DNA from: Reticulitermes lucifugus
Lineage: Eukaryota; Arthropoda; Insecta; Blattodea; Rhinotermitidae
Assembly: GCA_026260175.1 (NCBI GenBank)
Contig: JAKCWW010005687.1
Location: 1 to 26,425, forward strand
Direction of reading: 5' to 3'
DNA length: 26,425 nt
Position numbers and translations under genes: made by a program
Shown here: positions 1-11,827 of the stretch, in pieces
Layout: each line of letters begins with the position of its first letter
Position numbering within the stretch: the first letter of the stretch is position 1
The notes under the pieces: generated by a model
The model's input: only the letters and a program-made list of their open reading frames with translations
Database searches by the model: none
Told to the model about the DNA's origin: nothing

Positions 1-62
1 CGAACACCCTCAGCCTATGTTTCTTCCTCAGTGTGAGAGACCAAGTTTCACACCCATACAAA
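1..62 (-). mobile_element. LINE reverse-transcriptase C-terminal fragment, cut by window edge
   Basis: Read on the minus strand, this piece gives YGCETWSLTLRKKHRLRVF. That is the familiar segment just after the reverse transcriptase domain in many insect non-LTR retrotransposons. The similarity fades beyond about position 65, and the other side is cut by the window start. It is a decayed scrap with no coding capacity. The motif is recalled knowledge of LINE families; the exact clade cannot be told from 19 residues. Confidence 0.7.
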
Positions 63-684
63 AATTACATTTCTGTGTATCTTAAAAACTATTGGTCTGT
101 ATATTATTAATCTTTATTTTGGCGCAGCTCAGAAAAAGAATATTGCATTTATGAAATAAATTATTACAAACAGTAACCAAACAGCACTCCTTCTCGATTT
201 ACTCAATGGACACAGTGAATAATAATAACAAATTCACGACACTTACTCTGTAGAATATCTTCTCTTCATCCACGCGTTTCTACTACATTTTCGAAGAACC
301 GCCAATGTACAAGCCTGTCGACGCAACCAATGACAACAACCCAGACTTGTAGCTAGGTCTGCCATCTGCAGTCTGTGTAGAAATCCAAGTGACCTACTTC
401 AATCAGTTATTCAATCATTTTATTCGTTTATGGTGATGTATTCGTTTATTAACAATAAAATGTTTCAGGCAAACATATTATTACATGCATACAATAGTTA
501 ATTCCTGTTAATTGGATCAAGATTTATTTTCAAAGTTGGCATTGCTTGCTCCGGACCGTACCAAACCTTATCCTGGTAGCACTGCTCATGCTGTAATTGC
601 AAATGGTGGCTGTTAATAAGTTGTGAACACGTGGTGAGGTTACAATAATTTACCACCTTTCGCAGTTATTTTAACACTTCAAAT
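63..684. other. Upstream flank and presumed promoter region of pescadillo
   Basis: No coding exon is seen. CpG dinucleotides cluster around 270-330, in contrast to the CpG-poor gene body that follows, which fits an unmethylated promoter flank. No TATA box can be placed convincingly. Transcription probably starts within the last few hundred bases before the ATG at 685. The 5' end is not defined by the sequence alone. Confidence 0.4.
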
Positions 685-3600
685 ATGGTCTCTAAGAGGA
701 AGAAGAAGGTATTATAATATTGGCTGCATTATAACTTATCATTTATTGCATTACAATTTTCAAATTATACTGATATTACATTTCATTTTAATTGAATTAC
801 AGCTGATTCAACTAATAGCGTGATTGCTATTGTTACTTTATTTCATGCATGTTTAATATTTACAGTATGAGTCCGGTGAAGGCAACAGATATGTGACAAG
901 AAAGACGGCTCTAAAGATGTTGCAGTTGTCACTAAAAGATTTTCGGAAGTTATGCATACTGAAAGGAATATATCCAAGGGAACCTCGTAATAGAAAGAGA
1001 GCTCAAAAGGGTGCTACTGGAATTAAAACATTGTATCATTTAAAGGATATTCAATTCTTATTGCATGAGCCCATAATATGGAAACTGAGGGACTACAAGG
1101 TATGACAAAGTTGCCATAACAATGACTTGGATTATGTTCGTTTTAGAACACCAGTCCATCTGTAGTGTGATCCAGTTTAGCTGTTTCGTCGTAACGTTGT
1201 ATCAGAAGTTACCCAGACATGTAATGCCATGACTTGCAGTGATGCCCAGATTAAGTTATGAATTCATCCCCTGTTATTTGTTCTTCTGTGTTATCTTTTG
1301 CTGTCTAATTTTACCGCTGCTGTTCATAAGTGGACATAGGAGAGGTGATGAAGCAGAAGAATGTAGAATGTTATATGATGGGGGAGCTTGACAGTTTGTG
1401 CCTTTGATCTAATGTTATTAGGATAATAAAACCAAGTAGGATGAAGTGGACGTGTCATGTACCATGTGGGGAGCAGACTTTTAGTAGGAAGCACCAAGAG
1501 ACCTCTTGGGTAGACAGATTATTATTATTATTATTATTATTATTCATTAATTATTAAAAACAACTTGCTAGTTGATGACCATATAGTTTGGAGCTCTTTA
1601 GCATATGTCCACATTGTTGCATCTATCTGTAAATGCATCACAGAATTTATGTTATATTTGTACTTTCAACACAGTACATAACCTAAAGTACATTCAGTTA
1701 AACTAATCTTTGTTCCTAAATTCAGACTTGTTGGAAAAATGTAAAAAGGATATGAACATGAAATGAGAACTATGTGTTTTAATTCTGGCAGTGCAGCTGG
1801 TGAAGTCTGTCATTAATAGACTACATTGAAACATCTTGCAGACAGAACTAATAACCATATTGTAGATATAATCTTAAACAGATCTTAGGGAAACAGATTG
1901 TGAAGATGAATTAAACTGGCTGAGAACAGAGTCTTATGGCAGACTTTTGTGCCGAGCCATTGGATCCATAAAAGCAGGAAATATTCTGACTAGTGGGTGT
2001 CAAAGAAGATCCTGTATCTTGTAAATTCCATGTTTTAACATACTCCTGGTATGTGATTTGATTAGGATTCAGTAATGAAGTAGTTTATTATGTTTTAATA
2101 AGAGTAGTCTGGTATTGTTGTCTTTAATATGATTGTTTTTACAGGTTTTTGCAAAGAAAATGGGGAAAGCAAGAGCATTGCAAGACTATGAGACCATAAA
2201 GCGAACTGTAGAAAATCGCCCACACCTAACATTGGATCACATAGTGAAAGAACGATATCCATCCTTTATTGATGCTATACGTGACTTGGATGATTGTCTT
2301 ACACTATTATTCATGTTTTCAACATTCCCTTCACTGCAGCATGTACCTCGTGATCAGTCGGCACTTTGTCGTCGTCTCACCGTTGAATTTCTTCATGCTA
2401 TTATTGCATCACAGGCACTGAGAAAAGTTTTTGTGTCTATCAAAGGCTATTACTTCCAAGCTCAAATTAAAGGACAAAATGTCACATGGATTATGCCACA
2501 CCACTTCTGTTTTGAGGTAATCATTTAAATTTAATAAGAACTGGCTGTAATTGATTCTCAACTTGAAGTGTCTGTCTTTCATTTACAATTTTAATTGAAC
2601 TGAGTCTTACTAAGTTTCTCTCAGTCATTCCAAACAAAGGCAAAATTGGCAATAAAAAATGTCTGAGACATGTTTAAGACTGTAGTTATGGATATGGAAA
2701 TTAGTATGGAGGTAGATTGTAAAAATACCTATACATTTTGTGTGTAAAAAATTTAAAATGTAATGGTGCAAATTTTTGGAGTTATGTCTCATAACTGTTA
2801 TGTTATTATGGAAATTGTGGATATAAATAGCTACTATGTTGCACTCTATACAGTCAGCTGCATAAATATCTTTCAAGAACCTCTTCCTTAATGTAACTGG
2901 GCCTAAAAATTCAGCTTGCATTTTCTGTTTTGTATTTTAACCATAGCACTAAGAGGGCAAGGGTAATGTAGTGTATATGCTTATGTACATTTATAGTTTA
3001 TTATTTTCTTTGTTATAGCCTGAGTCTACACTAGAAGTAGATTTCCGAATTATGTCAACGTTTGTGCAGTTCTACTCTGTTGTGTTGGGATTTGTCAATT
3101 TCAGACTCTACCATTTGTTGAATCTTCACTATCCACCAAAGTTTGCTGTGTTGTCAGGTAATATTTACATGCTGTTAATTTACTTTTCAGTTTCATTTCA
3201 GTGAAGTGTGAGTAATTGCTGCTGTTATTAAATTTGGTATAGTGAATGTTATGACTGCATCTGTCAATGAAACTTGCGTTGATATTAAAGATGTAGATTT
3301 TTTAAATTGTAATTTATAAAGCAGATGACGTAGAAGCATTTTATTCTTATCTTTTAGTAGATAATGTGGTACCATAGTCTTAGGTATGTGTTTTGGGGTG
3401 CAGTTTTAGTCAGATACAGTAAACACTAGTGTTTAAGCTTATACATTTGTGATAGTTTTTCCTCCTGCAATGTTGTCCTCTTAAGACTTTCAAAGTAGCT
3501 TGGTAGAAGGATTTTGTCTATTTTAATTATGGTGAGCCTCTGCATGTGATGTTAGAACTCTGTAGGGCAGAATGGCTTATAGTCATTGTGTGGAAGTACT

Positions 3601-6600
3601 GTTTATACCATTACTTTTTCTGAATACTTAATCCAATAGGCATGTTTGCCCGGTGGTATGCAGTGGTGATCATATCAACGTGTTTTTTCATTAATGAAAT
3701 ACAGTAATGAATTTTTGGAGCCATGTTGGTGACTTTCACTTGTGAAATTTAACACAACCATATCTTCAGTGATTTTAACCCTTCATTAGTCTTTCTACTG
3801 ATCACACTGTTTTGCATGATTGAAAGAGCACTATGTTAGATAAAATTAAAAAGTAACTTTTAAATTTCAGTTTTCTTTAACCTCAGGCAGTCTCCTTCTC
3901 ACGTATGTACTCACCCGATACAGTTTTACACTCTGTAGCACTTTAGGTGATGTCTTATGCATATACTTGCTCATCCCATTCAGGTTTAAGTTGTGTGTTA
4001 TTTAAAGCAGTGTCTTACACATACTCCCTTCATCCATATTACTTTTGTGTACAATGTCAGTCATTGCCTTTTGACATTTATTCACTCAATCCAGTTTTAC
4101 ATTTTCTGCCACTTTAAGCATTTTCTTTCTCATACACACTGTTACCAACATTCATGCTCTTAATGCAGCATTACTGAGGGTTCGGTTATAAAATTTTCAG
4201 TAACTTTCCTTCCTCATCAGTATCTTTCTTGTGATATTAACTCTGTTATTAAGCTAACTGACATAACGTCCAGTAGTAACAGTAAGAATGTTAGACCTAC
4301 TTCAGATGAAATGATTTCAGCCAAGACTTTGTGGTAAAAGTATAGCTGCTTAAAGAAACTGTAAATTAAGTGTTAAAAATTTCAGATGTTTGATCTAAAG
4401 AAAAAGGACACAAATTTGTAATACTAGACATCATGTTTATGCTGTTTGTTCCAGATGATGCTACTGAGAAGACTTTGGTTGATGAAGAAGCTTTTGTGTC
4501 AGAACGTGTTGCAGCACTCAATGTGCCACTTCTTCACACTGGTGATCCTGCAGTAGAGGAAGAAGTAGAATTGGACCATTTCCCAATGGTGAAAAAAAAA
4601 ATTTAGTTGCTGCTCACAGTTTTATTTCATATTCATAGTATACTTTTTTTTTTAACAGTCACTTCAGAATTTACAAAATATGTATGCACTTTTATTCTGA
4701 AATAGTTTGAACCCCATTAGGTCCAATGGTGTATTTTTATTATTTATTTTATTTGTATATGCTGGTAGGTATAATTTAGTAGGCAGTGATGCCGTAGATG
4801 GCTGATATCATTACATATCTCCATAGTGTTGGCAGATAACACATCCACTTTAAGCTCGTGAAATGAGACGTCAAATAATACATTATAAAATTAAGCAGTA
4901 AGCATAGAGTTTGTATATGAGAACTGCATGACAGTTCCTGGTGTTGATACCATGACTTTTTCTGTGTAATGGGTATTTTCAGTTGACAAGTCTCGTGGAT
5001 AAACAAGGCTAATTGGTCTTGTGGAATGTAATGCCGTGTAGTCTGTGGATACATTCTAATGTTTGTGAGCAGCAGCTGTTTTCATCTGTCATTTGTTATG
5101 CCCTAAAGCTGGAGACAAGAGGTTCATCCAAAATATTGATACGTGTCAACATGTCATCATTTCCAGTAAAGCCATAATCTTAAAAGTCACTGTCAAGAGA
5201 ACCTCTAATCTTAAGGCCGTATTGATTATGAAGTAAACAGTCCAAATAAATAAATGCTAAAGTAATGTAACCTATATTACTGGGTATATCTGACACATCT
5301 GAAAGAAATGATAATCACATTTTTAAGATAATATACCCATACTGATTGCAGCTGCAGCAAGGGCAGGGAGTTTTCTGAGGGCTGGTGGGAGGGGTAGTGG
5401 AAGAAATTGTAGGAAAGATACAAGTTTAGTGGGATGAGATACATGTAAAATATTTTATAAATGAACATTGTTTATTTTAACCATAATTTTAATAGTGACT
5501 ATGATACATTACATTTAGAATGGTGTATAATATGATGCATATTTCACCTGAGGACGGTATGATCATACCAAAACATGTAGTGAGTATGAATAAATCAAAG
5601 ATTTTTCTTCTCACACTAATGATTGTGTGTGACTGATATAGTAATACATTCAGTCAAACAGAACATGACTCTAAAATATACATGTAGTGGATTGATTTAC
5701 TGTACTGCAGGGTTGCATACAGCAGTTTTTGTGGCACTCTTGAAGAGGACATCAGAGTATAATTTAATTCATGAATGGGATGATGTGTCATTCATCATTA
5801 ATGTATGTGTGGTTGCTGCAGAAGTGAACTGTAATTGTCACTTTTGTTTATTATTTGAGTTTTCAAGACATAAGCCAATACACATTGACAGCAATATTTT
5901 GTTATGTGCCTGGCTGAACATGAACTGTTTTTTGAACTTCTGATAAATTCAGCTGTAATGTAAAGATTGGCTGAATCGTACAGTTGAAATTTATAATAAT
6001 TGGTGTTCAGTTTTTACAGTGCTTGGGGCTACCTACCAATTAACACTGGGTTGTCATGGCGGTAGCCCTTCACCATTTGACACATGATATTTACAAATCG
6101 TTTATCTAACTTTGACCAAATATCTGCGTAAAAGTTTTAATTAATCTGCATAGGTAAGCATGCTGTGTAATTTCAGTATTATATTGTAGTTTTTTTCTTT
6201 TGTTAGATTGATGACCCTACAAAACTGGATGAAATGAAACAGGAAGCAGAAAGAATAAAGAAACAAAAGAATCTGTTTAAGGGACTAAAGTTTTACATAA
6301 ATCGGGAAGTTCCTCGTGAGCCTGTTGTTTTTACAATCCGATGTTTTGGTGGTGAAGTTTCCTGGGATAAACTGCTCTTTGTTGGGGCCACTTTTGATGA
6401 GTCTGATGAGAGCATAACACATCAAATTGTGGACAGACCAAGCATAGGAAAACAGTACATATCTAGGTAAGAAAATGACAGTTGTCTGGGGTTGATATTC
6501 AGTCAGCATCTTTATTTAAGTGTTTGTTTGGGGGAAATCAGCCTTTGTAGGAGAAGGAACCATTGCTTGACAGGAAAGTGTTGCTGTGGTACAGCTTTAT

Positions 6601-9600
6601 TTTGTATAGGATTATTGACATTTCTAATACAGCATGATCTCTGAGTTGTAATTTGCATACCTGATATTTTGAAAATTGAAAATATACAATGAAGCTTTAT
6701 GTTCAGTATTATTCAGATTTAATAACCACTGCTTGTAAATATACATTCAACAGATATTTCATGGTTATGTGCTCACTTGACAAAGTATACCTTTTAAGGT
6801 TACATATGTGAATATTTTTTAGTGTGCTCAAGGACAGCATGGTAGGTATAGTAACTAGGCTATGGGCTGGACAACAGAGGAATCATGGTTCAGTTCCCAG
6901 CAAGGACAAGAGATTTTTCTTTTTTCTGAAGCATCCAGACTGTCTCTGGGGCCTACCCAGCCTCGTATTCAATGGATACCGGTGCTCTTTCCCTATGGGT
7001 AAAGTGGCCAGGTAGTTAAGCCGACCACTCACCTGCATCTAGTGCTGAGTTTAGGAGTGAGTGGAGCTATATTTCCACTCTGCAATATGCCTTGATGGTG
7101 TGCACAGGAACAACTTTACTTTATAGTTGACAGTGCAGTCTTAGACAGGTTTTCCCTCCTTTCATATTTTGGACTTTGAATGAACTGATGAGTCATGACA
7201 CATTCTACCCTGTGTGCATCTGACATAAAGTAGCAAGAATATGAATTTTATTCTTTGGTTACTATCATTATGTAGCAGGTACAGTGTTGATTCATTAAGT
7301 TCTTTGTCACTGGGGATTTACGATGCTGAAATACAGTGACTGGTGTCTGGAGTGTTCACTGAGAATAAACTTTTGCAGTTCAGTGCATCTGAATGACATG
7401 AGCCTTTCTGGAAGGATGAGAAATCCATTATTGGTGATGCCAGAACTGGTGTGCCACACATCTAAAACATTTGGTGTGCTGAGACCTGTGTCTTAAATCA
7501 GCAGACATAGTTATATATGAAAATGCTAGAACACATTTGGGGTCTTTTGTGTCAATTTCCTGTGAAATGCAACAGTAACTGATGATTGTTGTGCATCAAT
7601 ATTGAAAGAATGTTCATCCTAATTTATTTGCAAAAAGCAGTCAGGGAATATTCTGCATCAAGATGTCACCCCATGCCCCCCAAACATACAGTAAGAGACA
7701 CAGGCTGTAAGTTCCATCATCAGCTACTTACCAAACTTAGTTTGAAGTGATTTTGATGTGTTTGAACTTCCGGAGTTTATGAGAGATCAGAAATCGGAAT
7801 AAATTCAGGAGCTCTAATAACATATCTGTTATTTCTGTGGAAGCCTTGAAAAAATCACCGATTGATAAAATATGTGGAATTTGAAGGGTGATGTAAGAGA
7901 TATTGATGTACAAAAACTATTGCAACAGATTTACAAGTACAAAGTACTGCTGTGTATTATTGGCTTGTGTGCTGAGTTATTGTAATGTTGGTAATATTGC
8001 AGAGAACTCTGTTTACTATTTGCCGTTTGTAAGAAAAGACCAAAACATGATAATGCTGTCACTTAATTTTTTTCATTTCATGTGTTTTGTGCCTAACTCA
8101 TGTGGACTTGGTGCCCTCAGCAATGACAGTAGAAATGAACACTTTGTTGTAATCAGTTTAATTCATGTGATAAGATAAATTTTGTTATATGTCTGAGAGA
8201 AAATATTATATGCCCAGTATTGAATTCAGTAACACAGAGCACACTGGCCAAGCTGTATATGCATGAGTTTTTTTCTAGATAAGTGTTGTTCATCCTCATC
8301 CTTATTATGTGCCACTTTCTCCGTGTCAAAAATGGTGATGTGCCACTGAGTTAAGTGTGTTAAAGTATAACTTTTTACTTCACACCGAGTAATTCGTAAG
8401 TTCACATAGTAAAACTCAAAAATTCTTTAAAAAGGGTGTTCTACCATTATTATTGAGTCTTTTGTTGGGAAAAATTCAAATTCAATTTTCTGGTGGTACT
8501 TTTAACTGTCAGAGTACAATTTATAGTTTGCAGGGTCAAATGCTCTGTAAGTCACATAACTAGAAAGTGTTCTGTGTGGCAAAATTATAATTATTATATT
8601 GGGATAACAATTTGCCAAAGAAAGTAAAAAAGCATGCTCCAGATACTTCTGCTTGTAAAAAAATATTTTTTGTCTTGAAGAGTATTCATGTGTCATTTTT
8701 ATACACTACTGGTGTAGATAGTAGTAGTGGTATTTTAATATATTTTTTCAATATGTTGCAGATATTATGTGCAGCCACAGTGGATATTTGATTCTGTAAA
8801 TGCACGTGAACTACTGCCTGTAGACAAATATTTTCTTGGAGCAGTGTTGCCACCACATATTTCACCATTTATAGATAAAACAAGAGAACAGTACATTCCA
8901 CCAGAAGAAAGAGCTCTAGAGGATCCTTCATTAGCAGCAATTAATGCAGGTTGGTGTATACTTCTTAGTGTTTCTTTTGAAAGTAAATTGTATATAGAAT
9001 CAAGTGTACTTCTTTCATGTCATGTTAGTCAAGATCACTGAGCACCAGGGTTGTGACAATATAATTCGCAAACCACTGCCCTACACTATGTATCTCCTGA
9101 CTGAAGCTATCACATATATATATATATATATATATATATACAGGGCACACACAAAAGAATGGTGCGGTTTCAATAGTGATTCCTATTGAAACCGCACCAT
9201 TCGTTTGTGTATGCCCTGTATATATGTGTGTATAGTGAGAATCGCATCTACAGGTCTTCACAAATAATTTTGATGCATGTAGTATTTCCTCTGATTTCCA
9301 TATTCAAGGAGGGTATGACTGGTCACTAATTGCTCAACAGTGGAGGGGTTAGCAAGGTTTGTTGGATGTACGTTCAGAAGCAAAATGTGGGTAATGGAAG
9401 AAAAGAACTTAAAAAAAAATGTGTTTGTATACACTGCTGTGTTAATTGTAAGAACACACTTGGCAAGTAAAGTTGCTGTCTACATATACATATTGCATTG
9501 AGATAAAATGTAATGTACATTTGGATAAGACAGTGCTTGTAGCTAGTGTGATGCAGTGTGCAGTATTTGGTATTATGAATAGCTGTGCCACAAAGATTGG

Positions 9601-10652
9601 AAATACTTGTTAAAATGATGAGTATTTTGCTTTCATGTAATGTTGGTAATATTCCAAGAATATTTCATTGTGGCTTTAACATCTGTAGAAATGTACAAGA
9701 CAAGTGTACGTGCTATAGAGGGTGGGTGAGATTTAGTACGAGTGTAAATTAAAGCGTGGATAAGCCGCAGTTTTATGAGGAACATTGTAATATACCTGGA
9801 TCGCCTAGTATTGGCAAGGTATTGCAATAAAAACAGCAGTAGCTCAGATGGAAAAGAATAAGTGATCATAGAATTATGATGGGGAAACATCTAGCAACAC
9901 ATCCACAGCAGGTGGGTCAAGTGGTGGTTTTTACTGGTGTTGAATCTTCAGTTTCCATTACAGAATGGTTAATATAGATACCTTAATTTCTAAATGCAAA
10001 ACTCCACACATCATGCTATCCAGAAATTTGTGATAAATGAAACGCTTGTTTCAGATGATGATGATTCAGAGGAGGAGGAGGAGGTGGTTGAAAAGAAAGA
10101 TGAAGAAGGTGACAAAGGACAAATGTTGATAGCTGAAGAAACAGAAAAGGCAAATGAAACTGAAATTCAAGAAAAAGACTCCATTAGGGAAGAGAAGGTT
10201 AGTTTAGTATAGCATGTTGGTTTTAAGACTGTTGCAGGTATTACAGCCTGCATTCAATGCTTTTTTTTTTCTCACCCTCATTCTGTGTTTTTTCTGGCCT
10301 TGTTATAACTCTGATTTTGATTTGGTACATTTCAGTGGCTGGTAGAATCGTATTTCAAATGATGAAACATTTATGATGTGAATTTGTTATTTTCTTGCAG
10401 AAAAAACACATGTCTGTGAGCACAGGAACTGTTGCTCGGGAAGACCCAACTGAGAAAAATAGGCAAGAAAGGCAGGAGTACAAGTTGAGAGAGAAAATGA
10501 TTAAGAAGAAACATCGTAACCTATACCGAAGCATGATGAAAAGCAAAGCAGAGCGAGGAAAAGAGGCATGGCTGCTTGCGAAGAAACGCCGCCTTCACGA
10601 TGAACAAGAAAAGGCCATACGTAAGGCTGAGAAAAAAGAAAAAATGCAATAG
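685..10652 (+). CDS. pes: Pescadillo homolog (PES1/Nop7), complete, nine exons
   Basis: Nuclear and nucleolar ribosome-assembly factor of the PeBoW complex (PES1-BOP1-WDR12), needed for 60S maturation and 5.8S/28S rRNA processing. Exons: 685-708, 866-1099, 2145-2516, 3019-3157, 4455-4588, 6207-6466, 8762-8949, 10055-10197 and 10401-10652. All introns are GT-AG and phases join cleanly. The product is 581 residues; human PES1 has 588. The Pescadillo N-terminal domain fills about residues 5-280, with family motifs such as [41 protein letters not shown] and [23 protein letters not shown] domain spans about residues 323-414 (FGGEVSWDK; the core Trp is in [12 protein letters not shown], about residue 395). 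Exon 8 adds an acidic run ([10 protein letters not shown], from about 451), and the tail is a basic coiled-coil-like helix. The start was chosen because MVSKRKKK precedes Y-E-S-G as in other animals. TAG stop at 10650. Exon 7 uses a weak donor, GTTGGT. Boundaries were read by eye. Confidence 0.96.
1335..1517 (+). mobile_element. Decayed LINE 3' end in pescadillo intron 2
   Basis: In one frame it reads [19 protein letters not shown]. This is a mutated version of the conserved non-LTR retrotransposon C-terminal motif of the form I-R-I-I-K-S-R-R-M-R-W-A-G-H-V-A. After a frameshift the following G-K-R-P-L-G-type motif appears as VGSTKRPLG near 1475-1505. The weaker stretch 1335-1400 lines up by eye with the part of the LINE just upstream. 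It is in the host gene orientation, has no open frame and runs into an ATT microsatellite. It belongs to the same general part of a LINE as the scrap at 1-62, in the opposite orientation. Confidence 0.65.
1518..1544. repeat. (ATT)n microsatellite
   Basis: Nine uninterrupted ATT units directly follow the LINE fragment. The tract may descend from the 3' tail of that element. It lies in pescadillo intron 2. Confidence 0.9.
3831..4140. repeat. Degenerate 60-base tandem repeat in pescadillo intron 4
   Basis: Blocks recur every 60 bases. tgtcttatgcatata at 3951, tgtcttacacatact at 4011, a diverged copy at 4071 and ttttctttctcatacacact at 4131 are aligned. So are the preceding parts (ctcacccgatacagttttac at 3910 and caatccagttttac at 4087, with weaker forms between). 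About four to five units can be followed and the first is the weakest. Identity between units is only moderate, so it is old. No protein frame is kept through it. Confidence 0.65.
5543..5584 (+). ncRNA. Hammerhead-ribozyme-like motif, copy 1 (pescadillo intron 5)
   Basis: The core CTGAGGA (5548-5554) is followed by one extra base, a hairpin GGTAT-GATC-ATACC (5556-5569), then AAAAC and ATGTA. Stem I can form between TTCAC (5543-5547) and GTGAG (5580-5584), five pairs including one G-T wobble. A minimal two-pair stem III is AC/GT around AT, leaving a GTA cleavage triplet. Departures from a working hammerhead are the inserted base after A9 and A instead of G at position 12. It is therefore probably an inactive relic. 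Such motifs are known from Penelope-like and related retroelements. Confidence 0.45.
6838..7125 (+). mobile_element. tRNA-derived SINE in pescadillo intron 6
   Basis: The head has pol III-like boxes: an A-box-like stretch around 6847-6866 and a B-box-like ggttcagttcc at 6888-6898. The body contains gccgaccactcacctgcatc and tagtgctgag (about 7019-7050). The tail has ttccactctgcaatatgcc and caactttactttatag. The body and tail resemble a widespread insect SINE family recalled from polyneopteran genomes. The copy is diverged and in the host gene orientation. The limits are approximate and no clear target duplication was found. Confidence 0.65.
9114..9140. repeat. (TA)n microsatellite
   Basis: A 27-base pure AT/TA run abuts the left end of the 78-bp palindrome. 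A shorter TA run lies on its right side. It may be the TA-rich target into which the palindrome inserted. Confidence 0.9.
9141..9218. mobile_element. 78-bp palindromic MITE in pescadillo intron 7
   Basis: The two arms, 9141-9176 and 9183-9218, are inverted copies of about 36 bases with two mismatches and a six-base centre. The element starts CAGGGCACAC, ends in its complement, and has TA on both sides (9139-9140 and 9219-9220). TA duplication is the Tc1/mariner signature and CAGGG is a common terminus in that superfamily. Because the surroundings are a TA repeat, the duplication itself proves little. Near identity of the arms suggests a fairly recent insertion or gene conversion. Confidence 0.75.
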
Positions 10653-10931
10653 TAGCATGAACATGCCCATCAAATCAAATTGAAGGTGAATGTCTTTCAT
10701 CAGTTACTGTGAAGTGGTGATGAAACAAAAGGCATTTTAATGGCACAACTAAGCGGAAGGAATATTGGTGGTGATAATCCCCACTTCCATGGTGATGCTA
10801 TACCGAGTTCTGTAATTTTCCTAGAATTTCAGATTTCCTGGTGATAATGCACAGTACGCACAGTGAACCTGGTACATTATTATATCACAGGAATTTATTC
10901 TGAAAATACACACTTATTTCAACAGTGGCAA

Positions 10932-10937
10932 TTTATT
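10932..10937 (-). terminator. Candidate pelota poly(A) signal
   Basis: TTTATT on the + strand is AATAAA for pelota, about 890 bases past its stop. A second lies at 10894-10899. A closer TATAAA variant at 11631-11636 may be used instead. Confidence 0.25.
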
Positions 10938-11341
10938 GTTCAGAAAATTCTTTTCAGAGTAACATACTTTCATGCTGAATTTTGTATAAAATATGCATAA
11001 TGGGAGAAGTCTGTATGGTTCATTGCCGAAACAACTCGTAACAGAGTGTGATCAAGTATGTTGCTGGGGAGTGTACATGAAAAGCTGTCTGTAATATGTA
11101 ACATCCCAGAAGGCGTGAGTCTTCATAAGTGTAGAATGTTACCACTATAAGGGCCTGCTCATTGTTAAAAAATTGTTCATTTGCCGCTATGTTCAGAAGC
11201 TGATGAGTGCATATTTATGTACAGTGGCAGTTTCCTTACAGAAACCAAAGAAGTGCCATTGCACCAGGGAATCATTGAAATGGGATGAGCTTAGCAATCC
11301 AGAAGCATGGAATATCTTGTATAGAGGTGTGCAAAGTACAC

Positions 11342-11347
11342 AATAAA
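11342..11347 (+). terminator. Candidate pescadillo poly(A) signal
   Basis: AATAAA hexamer about 690 bases after the pescadillo stop codon, and the first canonical one on this strand. Only the hexamer supports it. Confidence 0.35.
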
Positions 11348-11827
11348 CACTCAACTGTACAGGCAATTAATCTTTCCTCTGCCATTTCTTATAGAACACT
11401 CATGGATTTGTAGGTAATGCTGCAATGTAGACAAACAACACTAAACTCTGTAAGTTGTTATAATTACTACCTTTTATGAGATGTACAACGTGGGTACTAC
11501 TATTGAACATATATAATCACACACTTTTCCATCAGCTGAAGAAAAGACCTTGGCCTTATACTTTTGACATGCATAAAAGAAAGAGAGTGAAACAAAGCTA
11601 AAATGAACTTTATCAACACAAGAAAAGTATTTTATAAAATATAAACCTGTTCATGACACTACATGGTTTGCATCTGGAACAATTCATATACACTTGGCCA
11701 CCAATTATAAATTAAAATACACTACATTTCAGTATTTAAAAACAAATAAAGATACTTTTTCCACATGTGTGTACACAAAATAAATACATCTTTGTATATA
11801 TGAAGCACAGTTTGTCTCCAACTGAGT

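Larger units (their letters stand above)
10653..11827. other. Convergent spacer between pescadillo and pelota
   Basis: No coding exon is seen. It must hold both 3' UTRs. The first canonical AATAAA after the pescadillo stop is at 11342-11347, which would give a 3' UTR of about 700 bases. Minus-strand AATAAA signals for pelota appear only at 10932-10937 and 10894-10899, with a variant TATAAA at 11631-11636. If those signals are used, the two 3' UTRs overlap. Confidence 0.5.

Noticed and set aside
7185..7240. C/D box snoRNA or hammerhead around ctgatgagtcatgac
   Set aside because: There is a C-box-like and a D-box-like string but no terminal stem, and no GAAA after the short hairpin.
7320..7900. 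Old coding transposon in pescadillo intron 6
   Set aside because: The text feels repeat-like but no protein motif survives in any frame and no ends were found.
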